A stretch of 64,000 nt of DNA from Meridianimarinicoccus aquatilis (GTDB lineage Bacteria; Pseudomonadota; Alphaproteobacteria; Rhodobacterales; Rhodobacteraceae), in assembly GCF_004358675.1 (NCBI RefSeq), contig NZ_SMZO01000016.1:1-64000 (forward strand), given 5' to 3'. The notes below the pieces were generated by a model. That model saw only the letters and a program-made list of their open reading frames with translations, made no database searches and was not told the DNA's origin. The position numbers were made by a program, and so were the translations under genes. Positions 1 to 9,086 of the stretch are shown here, one piece after another. The number at the start of each line of letters is the position of its first letter. The first letter of the stretch is position 1.

Positions 1-168
1 ACGCGGCTTGTTGGTGATTGCGACTTTGACAGTTGCGCGGCGGTGGCCGGGGCGATCACGCCGGTGCCGGGTGGGGTCGGTCCGATGACCATTGCCTGCC
101 TTCTGGCCAACACGGTGGTCGCCGCGGCGCGCGCCCATGGGCAGCCTGTGCCGGACGGGCTGACCTGA
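1..168 (+). CDS. folD: FolD C-terminal end (methylenetetrahydrofolate dehydrogenase/cyclohydrolase), partial
   Basis: The frame is open from the first base and ends at TGA 166-168, so only about 55 C-terminal residues are present. They include the strongly conserved FolD block [11 protein letters not shown] followed by a short helical tail (LLANTV). FolD interconverts 5,10-methylene- and 10-formyl-tetrahydrofolate in the cytosol. The next gene, purU, uses 10-formyl-THF, so the two form a natural one-carbon/formate pair. The N-terminus and catalytic Lys lie outside the window. Recognition rests on one motif, but it is very characteristic. Confidence 0.88.
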   Translation, partial: TRLVGDCDFDSCAAVAGAITPVPGGVGPMTIACLLANTVVAAARAHGQPVPDGLT

Positions 169-205
169 GCCTGATTTTCCATCCTGAACAGAAAGTACTC
201 CTGCC

Positions 206-1090
206 GTGTCCAAATTTGCCCTGACGATCCAATCCCGATCCACGCGCGGCCTTGTGGCTGCTATCGCTGGATACCTGTCCGAGCATGGCTGCAACATCAC
301 CGACAGTGCGCAGTTCGATGATCTTGAAAGCGGTACCTTTTTCATGCGGATGAGCTTTTCTGCCGAGACGGGGGCAGAGCTTGGCGCGCTGGCCGAGGGG
401 TTTGCCGCGGTGGCGGAGCCGTTCGGGATGGACTACGCGTTTCACGACGAAGCGGCGCGGATGAAGGTGATCATCATGGTGTCGCGGTTCGGGCACTGCC
501 TGAACGATCTGCTGTATCGCTGGCGGATCGGGGCGCTTCCGATTGATATCGTTGCGGTGATCTCCAACCACATGGATTACCAGAAAGTGGTGGTGAACCA
601 TGATATCCCGTTCCACTGCATCAAGGTCACGAAAGAGAACAAGCCCCAGGCAGAGGCGCGCATGATGGATGTGGTGGAAGAGACGGGGGCGGACCTGATC
701 GTGCTGGCGCGGTACATGCAGATCCTCAGCGATGCGATGTGCCGCAAGATGTCGGGGCGGATCATCAATATTCACCACTCGTTCCTGCCCAGCTTCAAGG
801 GGGCGAACCCGTACAAGCAGGCCTATGAGCGGGGGGTCAAGCTGATCGGGGCGACGTCGCATTACGTGACCAGCGATCTGGATGAGGGCCCGATCATCGA
901 GCAGGACACGGTGCGGGTGACCCACGCGCAAAGCGCAGAGGATTACGTGAGCCTTGGACGGGACGTGGAAAGCCAGGTGCTTGCCCGTGCGGTGCATGCG
1001 CATATCCACAAGCGAGTGCTGTTGAACGGAAACAAGACGGTGGTCTTCCCCGCCAGTCCGGGAAGCTACGCCAGCGAACGCATGGGGTAG
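206..1090 (+). CDS. purU: Formyltetrahydrofolate deformylase PurU
   Basis: The 294-residue product has the usual PurU size and starts at GTG 206, 37 bases after folD. Residues 1-80 look like an ACT domain (TIQSRSTRGLVAAI, HGCNITDSAQF). The formyltransferase-fold catalytic domain begins near residue 88. It contains INIHHSFLPSFKGA, which carries the Asn and His of the N-10-formyl-THF hydrolase site, and later ATSHYVTSDLDEGPII with the catalytic Asp. The enzyme hydrolyses 10-formyl-THF to THF and formate, which recycles folate or feeds formate dehydrogenases. Expression is probably coupled to folD. No terminator with a T-tract is visible in the following 280 bases. Confidence 0.95.
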   Translation: MSKFALTIQSRSTRGLVAAIAGYLSEHGCNITDSAQFDDLESGTFFMRMSFSAETGAELGALAEGFAAVAEPFGMDYAFHDEAARMKVIIMVSRFGHCLNDLLYRWRIGALPIDIVAVISNHMDYQKVVVNHDIPFHCIKVTKENKPQAEARMMDVVEETGADLIVLARYMQILSDAMCRKMSGRIINIHHSFLPSFKGANPYKQAYERGVKLIGATSHYVTSDLDEGPIIEQDTVRVTHAQSAEDYVSLGRDVESQVLARAVHAHIHKRVLLNGNKTVVFPASPGSYASERMG

Positions 1091-1370
1091 AGCGCAAGGC
1101 AAGGGAGGCTCCCGCCCGTCTTCGACATCAGGTGATGTCTCATCCCGTTGGGCCGGGCAGGCTACGCCTGCGGGGGCGAAAGTGGACATGGTCACAGCAG
1201 TTACTCGCCGAAGTTTGACCAGTTGAGGTTTCTGCGATACCGCCACCACCGAACCTGTTTGACGTGTCGTCTGTATGAAATTTGCTTTCAGCTCGGCAGA
1301 TTCAAGATCCACAGAAATGTGGCAGATGCGGATCTTGGGGGAGAAGCGTGGGCGACGCGTGAGCCGCGAT

Positions 1371-1934
1371 TCAGTGGCTTACATTCTTCGGTTGAAATAT
1401 GTGAAGAAACGTCTCCAGGATTATGCGAGTGTCCAACAACACGCTTCTTTCTTGAAGGTATTTTTCATCCAAAGCGACTTTGTCGGGGATGGAAATCTCA
1501 TCTCGGCCTCGAATTTGTGCGAGGCCCGTCAGCCCGGGGCGCAACTTGTGAACCCCCTTTTCGGTGCGCAGCGCAATCAGATCATCTTGATTGAAAAGAG
1601 CAGGACGCGGACCAACGAGGCTCATCTGCCCAATAATGATCGTGTATATTTGGGGGAATTCGTCGGCGCTCGTCCGACGGAGGAACCGACCGACCGGAGT
1701 GATGAAGCTTTGGGGGTCTTCTAGCAAATGCGTGGCGGTCAAGGGCGCGTCGATGCGCATGGTGCGAAACTTTGGCATCGAGAAAAGCTGGTTGTCGCGC
1801 CCCACTCTGTCTGACCAAAAGAGGACCGGGCCCGCAGACGAGGCTTTGACCACTATGGCGATGACGACCATCGGCACGAAAAGTAGCACCGCCAAAAACG
1901 AACATACAATGATATCGAAGGTACGTTTAAGCAA
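1371..1934 (-). CDS. PglC/WcaJ-type undecaprenyl-phosphate sugar-1-phosphate transferase
   Basis: This 187-residue protein is a minimal monotopic phosphoglycosyl transferase. It has a single hydrophobic membrane re-entrant helix (about residues 6-30), the KFRTMR signature (55-60), an Asp-Glu pair at 91-92 (SADEFPQ) matching the catalytic DE of PglC, and LVGPRP (106-111). Such enzymes load the first sugar phosphate onto undecaprenyl phosphate at the inner membrane. It is the last gene of the long minus-strand polysaccharide operon and follows the aminotransferase by only 3 bases. The adjacent PglE-like and PglD-like genes make a diacetamido-trideoxyhexose (bacillosamine type) the likely substrate. 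That substrate is inferred from context, not read from the protein. Confidence 0.9.
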   Translation of the reverse strand: MLKRTFDIIVCSFLAVLLFVPMVVIAIVVKASSAGPVLFWSDRVGRDNQLFSMPKFRTMRIDAPLTATHLLEDPQSFITPVGRFLRRTSADEFPQIYTIIIGQMSLVGPRPALFNQDDLIALRTEKGVHKLRPGLTGLAQIRGRDEISIPDKVALDEKYLQERSVLLDTRIILETFLHIFQPKNVSH

Positions 1935-1937
1935 GTC

Positions 1938-3401
1938 TCAGCCCGCCACGAGTTTGATCTTGTCGATGATCCGCGAAATTTCTTCCTCAGACATGTTTGA
2001 GCCGGAAGGCAAGCACATGCCCCTGTTGAAAAGAACTTCCGAGACGCTGGTATTGTCGTGTTGGTAGTAGGTGCAGCCTTGGAACACGGGTTGCATATGG
2101 AGCGGTTTCCAGATTGGCCGTGCTTCTATGAAATCGTCGGCCAGGCTTTTCACCAGGGCAGCGACTTCGACATGCGACGCATTCGGATCGAAGGTGCAGG
2201 TCGTCAGCCAGCGGTTTGAATAGCTCCAGTCAGGTTCGGGCATCCATGTGAGCCCCGGTATGTCGCTTAGTTCTTTTGCATAAGTTTCGAACAGAGCGCG
2301 CCGGGCGTCTACGCGCTCCTGAAGAACCTTGAGTTGCCCCCGACCGACACCGGCAAGGATATTGCTCATCCGATAGTTATAGCCGATTTCCTTATGCTCG
2401 TAATGCGCCGCCGGTTCGCGCGCCTGTGTCGACAAAAATCTGGCGCGGGCGATCAGATCGGAGTCGTCAGACACGAGCATTCCGCCACCAGATGTGGTGA
2501 TGATCTTGTTCCCGTTGAACGAAAACACCCCCAATGTGCCGAAGGTGCCACTGCTACGACCCTTGTACTTCCCGCCGAGAGATTCTGCGGCGTCTTCGAT
2601 GATCGGAACATCGTAGTGCTGGGCCAGTTCAATGATCGGGTCCATATCGGCGGATTGCCCGTAAAGATTGACGACCACGATTGCCTTGGGTGGCCGTCCT
2701 TCCGCTCGGGCGTCGTGCAGTGCGCGCTCCAATGCGCGGGGTGACATGTTCCAGGAGTCCGGATCTGAATCGATGAACACCGGTTCAGCGTTCTGATAGG
2801 TGATCGGAGAGGCGCTTGCGACGAAGGTCAGCGAAGAACAGAATACGCGGTCGCCTGCGCCAACGTTCAGAAGACGCATGGCAAGGTGCAACGCCGCTGA
2901 GCCTGACGATAATGCCGCAGCCGCCTTGACCCCGATCTTGTCGCACATCTCGCGTTCGAAGGCGTCGACATTCGGACCGATTGGCGCGATCCAGTTCGAG
3001 GTAAAGGCCTCTTCGACGAACTCTCGTTCTAAGGTGCCCAAGTGCGGGGGCGACAGGAAGATGCGCTTGGATAAAGACTTGCGGTCGAACAGTTCGACCA
3101 GCCGATTGGCGTCGTCGACTACCGGCAAATGGTTGATATGATGGGCATCCATGACCGACAATGCGTCTGTGCGACTTGTGCCCTGCGGGACAGTTACGGG
3201 GGGCTGCGGCGGCAAAGTGTTGACCAAGTCTTCAAGCTTTGCACCTTTCAGGATCATGCGCCGCAGATCTCCGTCGGTTACGGTGCGGGTTACGGCGCCC
3301 TCGGGATCCACAACCACGGCAATCCCGATCCCCGAGGCGTCCAGAGCGGCGAGGGCACGATGCAGTGTTGCCGACTGTTCGATGCAAATATTTTCGTTCA
3401 A
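1938..3401 (-). CDS. CBS-domain fused DegT/DnrJ/EryC1 sugar aminotransferase (LegC/PglE-like)
   Basis: The likely start is TTG 3401, which has AGGAG at a good distance and follows the upstream gene's TAA closely. A longer reading to 3497 would overlap that gene by about 90 bases. The 487-residue product begins with two CBS motifs (residues 1-115; GIAVVVD, HINHLPVVDD), which usually sense adenine nucleotides. A full PLP aminotransferase follows (about 125-487), with NKI Lys at about residue 299, EDAAESLGG and SSGTFGTLGVFSFNG. DegT enzymes aminate C4 of UDP-4-keto-6-deoxy sugars. Between PglD-like and PglC-like genes, an UDP-4-amino sugar product for nonulosonate synthesis is the best guess. 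The CBS fusion suggests allosteric control. Confidence 0.88.
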   Translation of the reverse strand: MNENICIEQSATLHRALAALDASGIGIAVVVDPEGAVTRTVTDGDLRRMILKGAKLEDLVNTLPPQPPVTVPQGTSRTDALSVMDAHHINHLPVVDDANRLVELFDRKSLSKRIFLSPPHLGTLEREFVEEAFTSNWIAPIGPNVDAFEREMCDKIGVKAAAALSSGSAALHLAMRLLNVGAGDRVFCSSLTFVASASPITYQNAEPVFIDSDPDSWNMSPRALERALHDARAEGRPPKAIVVVNLYGQSADMDPIIELAQHYDVPIIEDAAESLGGKYKGRSSGTFGTLGVFSFNGNKIITTSGGGMLVSDDSDLIARARFLSTQAREPAAHYEHKEIGYNYRMSNILAGVGRGQLKVLQERVDARRALFETYAKELSDIPGLTWMPEPDWSYSNRWLTTCTFDPNASHVEVAALVKSLADDFIEARPIWKPLHMQPVFQGCTYYQHDNTSVSEVLFNRGMCLPSGSNMSEEEISRIIDKIKLVAG

Positions 3402-3405
3402 TTCT

Positions 3406-4011
3406 TTACTCCTGGGCCGCCAAGCCCGTGCCAATCCAGACCTGTCCGGAGGCGATGTCCTTGGTGACGACGGACCCGGCGCCAACAACGACGTCATCGC
3501 CGATCACAAGTCCCGGCAACACCGTCGCGTTCGATCCGACAAGGACCTGCCGACCGATCCTGACCGCTCCGCCGAGTACCACACCAGGTGCGATATGGGT
3601 AGCGTCCGAGACGACGCAATCGTGATCTACTACCGCGCCGTGATTTACGATCACACCTTCCCCGACCGAGGCCATCGCTGATACGATCGCTCCGGCAGCA
3701 ACAAGGCTGCCCGCACCGATGCGTGCGCTGGGGGAAACGATGGCGCGCGGGTGAACCACTGTGTGCAAGCTGCCGCCCGCCGCCATGACCCGGCCGATCA
3801 TGGCCTTGCGAACGGCGTTGTTGCCGATTGCGGCGTGACAGGCCAAGCCGCTCATGTCGGGCAGACATTCGGGCGTTTGAATGGGCATGCCCATGAACCA
3901 AAGGCCTTTGTCGGCGCGGACCACTATGTGCAATGGATCTAGCCCTGATGCGACCATGGCTTCGAAGACCACTTGGGCGTGACCGCCAGCTCCAATCAGG
4001 ACCGCATTCAA
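3406..4011 (-). CDS. NeuD/PglD-like sugar O/N-acetyltransferase (left-handed beta-helix)
   Basis: The 201-residue product has an N-terminal Rossmann-like region (GAGGHAQV, residues 8-15), typical of NeuD/PglD. A left-handed beta-helix of hexapeptide repeats follows from about residue 85 ([38 protein letters not shown]). His in the HGAVVDHD segment matches the proposed catalytic base of PglD. In this setting it should acetylate the 4-amino group made by the neighbouring aminotransferase using acetyl-CoA, or O-acetylate the finished nonulosonate. The two roles cannot be separated from sequence alone. Its start overlaps the end of the neuC-like gene by ATGA, so translation is coupled. Confidence 0.85.
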   Translation of the reverse strand: MNAVLIGAGGHAQVVFEAMVASGLDPLHIVVRADKGLWFMGMPIQTPECLPDMSGLACHAAIGNNAVRKAMIGRVMAAGGSLHTVVHPRAIVSPSARIGAGSLVAAGAIVSAMASVGEGVIVNHGAVVDHDCVVSDATHIAPGVVLGGAVRIGRQVLVGSNATVLPGLVIGDDVVVGAGSVVTKDIASGQVWIGTGLAAQE

Positions 4012-5135
4012 TAGATCAGAACCTTGTTCAAAAGCTCGGCATCCAGCCGCTGGGCTTCAAGCTGCGCAACAATCCGTTCGCCGGCGTGACCGTCGCCATA
4101 CACGTTGCAAGGCGCCGGGCGCGGTCGGCCTGCCAGACCTGTCAGCGCGTCAGCGATGCGTGCCGTATCTTCGGGCAGATCAATGACATTCGCGTTTCGC
4201 TCCCGCAGGTTCTGACGCGAGCCGAGGTTCAAAACTGGTGTACCGAAACTTGCGGCTTCGATTATCCCTGAACTGGAGTTGCCGACCATGGCGTCAGCGG
4301 CTGCCATTATCTCGATGAAGTCTGCGCGTGGAAGGTGGACATACTTGCGGAAATCCGAGGACACATCGTTCTCGTACACCGCCCGGATTTGCCCGCTGCC
4401 GGCGTCGGCGTTGGGCATGAGAACCACCGCTTGCCACCGGGCTTGGATCAGCCCGTCAAGGACTGCGCGCGTTTTGTTCGCTGCTTCGGCGGCTTCTTGC
4501 AAAACCGGATGGAATAAAAGGAGAGCCACCGGTCGCTCTGTATCAAACCCAAGGTCTGCAAATACCTCATTCCGGGCCCGCCTCGGAGTTACATCCAGAC
4601 CGTCGAGTCCGGGCGCCCCGGACACATGCACACAATCTGGCCGCTCGCCCAAGGCGATCAGGCGTTCGCGGGCCTGGTCAGTTGCGGCGAAATGGATGTG
4701 CGATAGCTTGGTGATCGCGTGGCGGACGGATTCGTCGACGGTGCCTGACCGCTCGCCGCCATGGATATGCGCAACGGGAATGTTCAGATGGATCGCGGCA
4801 ATCGCAGCGGCCAGCATTTCGCCCCTGTCGCCAAGGACAAGGACGATATCGGGCGCTTCGCTTTCAAAAACATCGGCAAAAGCGGTAGTCATCTGCCCGA
4901 TGGCGCGTGTCATCGTCGCCCCTGTCGCCGGAGATATCTCTACAGGCACGCGCGCGGCCAGCCGCAGACCTGCGGCCTCAATTTCGTGCCAAGTATCGCC
5001 ATATGACGGGACCAGATGCATCCCGGTCGCGACAACGGAAAGGGACAGCGAAGTGGCGGACTCTATGCGTTGCAGGGTGGACCGCATCAGGCCGAAATCG
5101 GCGCGTGTCCCAGAGACATAGACGATCTTGCGCAT
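4008..5135 (-). CDS. neuC: Hydrolysing UDP-sugar 2-epimerase, NeuC/LegG-like
   Basis: The chosen start is ATG 5135, twelve bases after the neuB stop. An in-frame GTG five codons upstream is possible. The 375-residue protein belongs to the UDP-GlcNAc 2-epimerase family: N-terminal [10 protein letters not shown], central GDRGEML and [22 protein letters not shown], and C-terminal [13 protein letters not shown] nucleotide-binding loop. Hydrolysing members release ManNAc (NeuC) or 2,4-diacetamido-2,4,6-trideoxymannose (LegG) and UDP. The adjacent aminotransferase and acetyltransferase favour the LegG substrate. It supplies the 6-deoxy or N-acetyl mannose used by the neighbouring synthase. The family is clear; the exact substrate is inferred. 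Confidence 0.92.
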   Translation of the reverse strand: MRKIVYVSGTRADFGLMRSTLQRIESATSLSLSVVATGMHLVPSYGDTWHEIEAAGLRLAARVPVEISPATGATMTRAIGQMTTAFADVFESEAPDIVLVLGDRGEMLAAAIAAIHLNIPVAHIHGGERSGTVDESVRHAITKLSHIHFAATDQARERLIALGERPDCVHVSGAPGLDGLDVTPRRARNEVFADLGFDTERPVALLLFHPVLQEAAEAANKTRAVLDGLIQARWQAVVLMPNADAGSGQIRAVYENDVSSDFRKYVHLPRADFIEIMAAADAMVGNSSSGIIEAASFGTPVLNLGSRQNLRERNANVIDLPEDTARIADALTGLAGRPRPAPCNVYGDGHAGERIVAQLEAQRLDAELLNKVLIY

Positions 5136-5146
5136 AGCAGCAGAGC

Positions 5147-6169
5147 TCACGCAATGTCCGGCCAAGTCAGGGTGCTGCCGCCGTCAACGGGGCGCACGAC
5201 CTTCCGGCCGATCACTCTGTCAAACTCGCGGGGGGCGATGCCGGACGCAGGCCGCAACATGATCAGGTCGGACGCCTGCAAAACCGCACCGACAGGCAGA
5301 TCACGTGCTGCGGCGATTGAACGTCGGGCCAAGATGCGCATTTCCTGTTCGGTTTCTGTCGGCCCCTTGTGAGGGCTTCCCAATGCGGCCTCGACCACGC
5401 GCACTTGCGCAATCATCGCCTTCAATTCGTCCGGTTCAAGCGAGGCTTTGTGATCCGGTCCCACCATCGACCGATCCAGTGTGAAGTGCTTTTCGAGAAC
5501 CGTTGCACCCATTGATACGGCTGCCGGGCATACGGCAATGCCCAACGTATGATCTGAATAGCCGACAGGTAGGCCGGTGGCACGAGAAATAGTCTCCATC
5601 GCGCGAAGGTTCACGTTTTCGGGCGCAGTTGGATAGTTCGAAGTGCAATGCAGGATCGTCAGTGCATCATCGATCCGACCTGTGCCGCCCCAATGGGCGC
5701 GCAAAGCGGTGACCGCCTCGGTGATCTCATCGAGGGTTGCCATCCCGGTGGACAAGATCATGGGCAATCCCAGTTGTGCAAGATGGCGCAGGAACACGAT
5801 GTTGGTGATCTCGCCCGAGGGAATCTTGACGCGCTTCATTCCTTCGGCCTTAAGGAAATCGGCTGAATCCTCGTCGAAGGGTGTCGACATGAATTCTATG
5901 CCCATCTTGTCGCAATAGGCCATCAGTCCGCGATGCAGTTCGTGGCTCATTTCAAGCTTTGACAGCATCTCGAACTGGCTGCCCTCGCCTGTGGCGTCTT
6001 TTTGATAGGCGGCCTTGGCGGCGGATTTTTGCACCACTTTGGCGGCTGAGAAAGTCTGGAACTTGATCGCATCTGCGCGGGCCTCGACCGCCGCATCGAC
6101 CAGTTTATAAGCCAGATCTTCTTGACCGTTATGGTTCACGCCAGCTTCGGCGATAATAAAGGTGGGCAT
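5147..6169 (-). CDS. neuB: N-acetylneuraminate/legionaminate synthase NeuB/LegI
   Basis: The start ATG 6169 is preceded by TAGGAG at a 5-6 base spacing. The 340-residue product has the NeuB TIM barrel (IIAEAGVNHNG at the N-terminus, KFQTF, STPFDEDSADFL, KIPSGEITN, STGMAT, HCTSNYPTAPENVNL, GYSDHTLGI, EKHFTLD). A C-terminal SAF antifreeze-like domain starts near residue 280. The enzyme condenses an N-acetylated mannose derivative with phosphoenolpyruvate to give a nine-carbon sialic-type acid. It lies in frame order with neuC, neuD and the aminotransferase, so it is part of a nonulosonic acid pathway. Its product is then activated by the CMP transferase at 19200-19943. Confidence 0.95.
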   Translation of the reverse strand: MPTFIIAEAGVNHNGQEDLAYKLVDAAVEARADAIKFQTFSAAKVVQKSAAKAAYQKDATGEGSQFEMLSKLEMSHELHRGLMAYCDKMGIEFMSTPFDEDSADFLKAEGMKRVKIPSGEITNIVFLRHLAQLGLPMILSTGMATLDEITEAVTALRAHWGGTGRIDDALTILHCTSNYPTAPENVNLRAMETISRATGLPVGYSDHTLGIAVCPAAVSMGATVLEKHFTLDRSMVGPDHKASLEPDELKAMIAQVRVVEAALGSPHKGPTETEQEMRILARRSIAAARDLPVGAVLQASDLIMLRPASGIAPREFDRVIGRKVVRPVDGGSTLTWPDIA

Positions 6170-6177
6170 GAACGCTC

Positions 6178-7089
6178 CTATACGCGCGACGAATGTGTCG
6201 ATGGTGGAACCCAACCCAAGCGGGCGGTGGTGGCGGAAATGTCGATTTCCAGATCGCCGAAAAGCTGGCCTGCCATGTCGCTGCGGCCGAGTGCGCGCAG
6301 CGCGCCCCGTAACACGCTGACCGGCACCGGGACCAGTCGCAATCTTTGGCCGCTCAAGGCCGCAAGGCGTTCGATGATCTGCCGCGTTGAATAGGGGGCG
6401 TCATCGGCAACCAGCAATGGTTGTCCGGGCGCACCGGGATGGTCGGTACAAATACGGATCAGATCCGCCAGAACTTCGGCTGTGACCAGTGATCGGCGAT
6501 TGCCCGTCGCCAGCCCGAAGGGCAGTGGCAGCCCCTTTTTAATCAGGTTCGACAGGCTGCGCAGGTTGCCGACTGGCTGGGGGCCGATAATCAGTGGTGG
6601 CCGGATAATCACGACTTCAAGGCCGGTATCGCGTGCGATTTTGGTCAGGCCTTCTTCGGCCGCAAGTTTGGAAACTGCGTAAGCCGCGTGCGGCGCTGGC
6701 GTATCGTCGGCCCGAAAGGGGGTGCCAAAGGTCTGGTTCCCATGAACGCCAACGCTGGAAAGAAAAATGAATCGCCGCACGTCCGCCTGTGCGGCCTGCT
6801 TCGCAAGATGCAACGTCGCATCGCAATTCACGCGCATGAAAACCGACAGCGGGTCATCGCTATTTTCGTGCAGAACATGCGCCCGTGCGGCGCAATGCAC
6901 TACGCAATCGACACCCGACAATACCGTTTGCAGGTCAGGAAAGGCACCAAGATCGCCTAGAATTCGCGTGTTTTCGTCAGCGGTACCGGATCGAAGCCCT
7001 GCAATGACTTGAGCGTCACGGCGCAGGATCGGTACCAATATGCGACCAAGAAAACCACTCGCGCCGGTGACAAGAAGCATGTCGGTCAT
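6178..7089 (-). CDS. NAD-dependent nucleotide-sugar epimerase/dehydratase (short, GalE/WbpV-like)
   Basis: The 303-residue protein is an extended short-chain dehydrogenase. It has TGASGFLG (residues 8-15) for NAD(P) binding, CAARAHV, the catalytic Ser in SSVGV (111-115) and YAVSK (Tyr137, Lys141). Members of this size in polysaccharide clusters are often UDP-sugar 4-epimerases or 4-ketoreductases (WbpV/WbiG type) and commonly lie near PglC-type transferases. The start overlaps the acyltransferase stop by four bases. The substrate cannot be read from the sequence. A role in producing an UDP-N-acetylfucosamine- or quinovosamine-type precursor is a reasonable alternative to GalNAc formation. Confidence 0.85.
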   Translation of the reverse strand: MTDMLLVTGASGFLGRILVPILRRDAQVIAGLRSGTADENTRILGDLGAFPDLQTVLSGVDCVVHCAARAHVLHENSDDPLSVFMRVNCDATLHLAKQAAQADVRRFIFLSSVGVHGNQTFGTPFRADDTPAPHAAYAVSKLAAEEGLTKIARDTGLEVVIIRPPLIIGPQPVGNLRSLSNLIKKGLPLPFGLATGNRRSLVTAEVLADLIRICTDHPGAPGQPLLVADDAPYSTRQIIERLAALSGQRLRLVPVPVSVLRGALRALGRSDMAGQLFGDLEIDISATTARLGWVPPSTHSSRV

Positions 7090-9077
7090 GGCTTGCTCTC
7101 CAACGTCAGATCAGCCGAAGCAATCAGGTCGCGGATCACGGCGCGGGCACCCGCCATACTGAGATGGTTGTCGTCGAAATAATAGGCGGTTCCGTCTTGG
7201 GTGGCAATGCAGGACGCGGTGTCGCACAAGATATCGTCGAGCCGCAGAACATGAACCTTGTTCCCGTCGAAGGTTGCGAGTTGGGCGTTGATGTCGCCGA
7301 GGCGCGCATCGAGAAACTGGCGCGGCGTGCTGGCGTTTCGACGTTCTTCGATCGGCCGTGACGTGTCGAATATCAACCGTTCGATGGGCAAGGGCAATTC
7401 CGGGACCGGCGATAACAGGTATACGCTCTTGCCCGCCTCGGTCAGGCGTCCGACGATCTTGTCCAGATTTTTCCAATAGGCGGCTCTTGCAGCGGCGGCA
7501 CCGGCGTCTTGAAGAAACAACGGGGCGCTACCTGTGCGCAGAGCTTCGTAATCGTCGCCATGAACGCCGTGTTCCCCGTACAGGTGAAATGCGGATCGGT
7601 AAACCAGCATGACATTCAGGATGCTGTCCGAGCTTTCCAGAAATGCGAGCGTCTCGTTGACCCATTCGTGGCAGCCGGGATTGGAATAGCTGAAATCGAG
7701 AGCCGGCGCGCAACCGCTAAAGGTCAGGTGAATGACCCCGTCCTGTTGCCGGGATAGGGGTTCTGACAAAGCCAGCGCGATTTCGACACCGTGGCTATCG
7801 CCAAACACCGCCCAGCTTGCGGGTGACACCACGTAAACACAGGCTTCAGATGGTCGACGATACTCAAGCCCTTCGGTGTGGCATTCACTTCGGAATGGGC
7901 TGATTTCAGCTGTGGCTGCAAGGGCGAGCGTTTGAGCGTCGTAGCGTTGCGCAAAGCCGCGTTGAAGATGGCCCGCGGCCCCGATCACGCAGAAAAGCAC
8001 GATCATTGCAGTGCCGCCTGACAGGACCATGCGTGTCGTCAGCCATGCGCGGTTTCGAAACGGTTTCTCGACAAATCGCCATGACAGATACGCCAGACCC
8101 ATGGTCAGAACAAAAAGCGCAATCAAAGCGGCAGGCGGCAGTGGGCTCCATCCAATTCGGGCAAAGGCCAAAACGGGCTGGTGCCAAAGGTATGCGCTGT
8201 AAGAAATCAAGCCGATCCCGACAGCGGGTTTGCTGGCCAGCAAGCGCCCGACCAGCGACCGGTCCGTCATGCTTGCGATCAGAAGAACCGTCCCAAAAAC
8301 CACGGGGAGGGCGGCGAGGCCGGGGAAGGGAACGGACTTGTCCAGCAAAAGAACCCCGTGGGCAAGGCCGAGGATCCCGGCAAGCTCAAGACCTTGCCGC
8401 AGTCGCACACGGGTTTCAAGAAACGGTCGAACGTGATGTCCGGTCAGCGCGAGCAGCGCCCCGGCGAGCAATTCCCAGCCGCGCGTTGCCAGCATGAAGA
8501 AATTGAACATCGGGCTGCTTTCGCCCCACAGGATGCTTAAAACCAGAGATGCCGAAAAAAGCGCGATCAGCGCCAATAGCAACAAAGCCCGTGGACCCCG
8601 CGCCAGAACGAGCATCAGCAGCGGGAAAAGGACGTAGTATTGCTCTTCCACGGCAAGTGACCACGTGTGCAACAGCGGCAGGACATGGGCGCTTTGTTCG
8701 AAATAGCCGGTCTTCAGGTAGAAATAGACATTGGACAGAAATACGCTGGTCGCAAGAACACTCTGCGAAAAGTTCTGCATCTGGTCGGGCGTCATCAGCC
8801 ACCAAGCGAACGGCAAACAAACCAGTAATACCAAGAACAGCGAAGGAAAGATGCGCCGAATCCGGCGCTCATAAAAGCGTGCGACGGAAAAGCGGCCTGT
8901 GACGATTTCGCGGTCAATGATCGATGTAATCAGAAACCCGCTGATGACGAAAAAGATATCGACGCCGACAAATCCGCCGGGCAACAGCGGTTCATGGGTA
9001 TGAAAAAGTATGACGGACAGAACGGCAATCGCCCGCAGTCCGTCGATTTCAGGTCGGTAGGCGAATTGGCTGGACAT
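7086..9077 (-). CDS. Membrane O-acyltransferase (acyltransferase-3) with C-terminal SGNH domain
   Basis: The 663-residue protein opens with the acyltransferase-3 signature (YRPEIDGLRAIAVLSVILFH, then GGFVGVDIFFVISGFLIT). About ten hydrophobic helices follow, to near residue 370. The remaining part is a periplasmic SGNH/GDSL-like domain with FGDSHG (block I) and DDNHLSMAGA (block V Asp-His). OafA-type enzymes of this layout move acyl groups from cytoplasmic acyl-CoA to sugars on the periplasmic side. Here it most likely O-acetylates the polysaccharide repeat unit. It is translationally coupled to the epimerase downstream. The acyl donor and target sugar are inferred. Confidence 0.92.
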   Translation of the reverse strand: MSSQFAYRPEIDGLRAIAVLSVILFHTHEPLLPGGFVGVDIFFVISGFLITSIIDREIVTGRFSVARFYERRIRRIFPSLFLVLLVCLPFAWWLMTPDQMQNFSQSVLATSVFLSNVYFYLKTGYFEQSAHVLPLLHTWSLAVEEQYYVLFPLLMLVLARGPRALLLLALIALFSASLVLSILWGESSPMFNFFMLATRGWELLAGALLALTGHHVRPFLETRVRLRQGLELAGILGLAHGVLLLDKSVPFPGLAALPVVFGTVLLIASMTDRSLVGRLLASKPAVGIGLISYSAYLWHQPVLAFARIGWSPLPPAALIALFVLTMGLAYLSWRFVEKPFRNRAWLTTRMVLSGGTAMIVLFCVIGAAGHLQRGFAQRYDAQTLALAATAEISPFRSECHTEGLEYRRPSEACVYVVSPASWAVFGDSHGVEIALALSEPLSRQQDGVIHLTFSGCAPALDFSYSNPGCHEWVNETLAFLESSDSILNVMLVYRSAFHLYGEHGVHGDDYEALRTGSAPLFLQDAGAAAARAAYWKNLDKIVGRLTEAGKSVYLLSPVPELPLPIERLIFDTSRPIEERRNASTPRQFLDARLGDINAQLATFDGNKVHVLRLDDILCDTASCIATQDGTAYYFDDNHLSMAGARAVIRDLIASADLTLESKP

Positions 9078-9086
9078 GGGGCGCGT

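Noticed and set aside
1157-1171. GCAGGC-TAC-GCCTGC hairpin after purU as a terminator
   Set aside because: The stem is only six bases, the loop is three and no T-tract follows; it may be chance in GC-rich DNA.
56-1312. A long minus-strand open frame opposite purU
   Set aside because: It is antisense to a well-conserved PurU protein, is His/Arg-rich and has no family signature or ribosome site.
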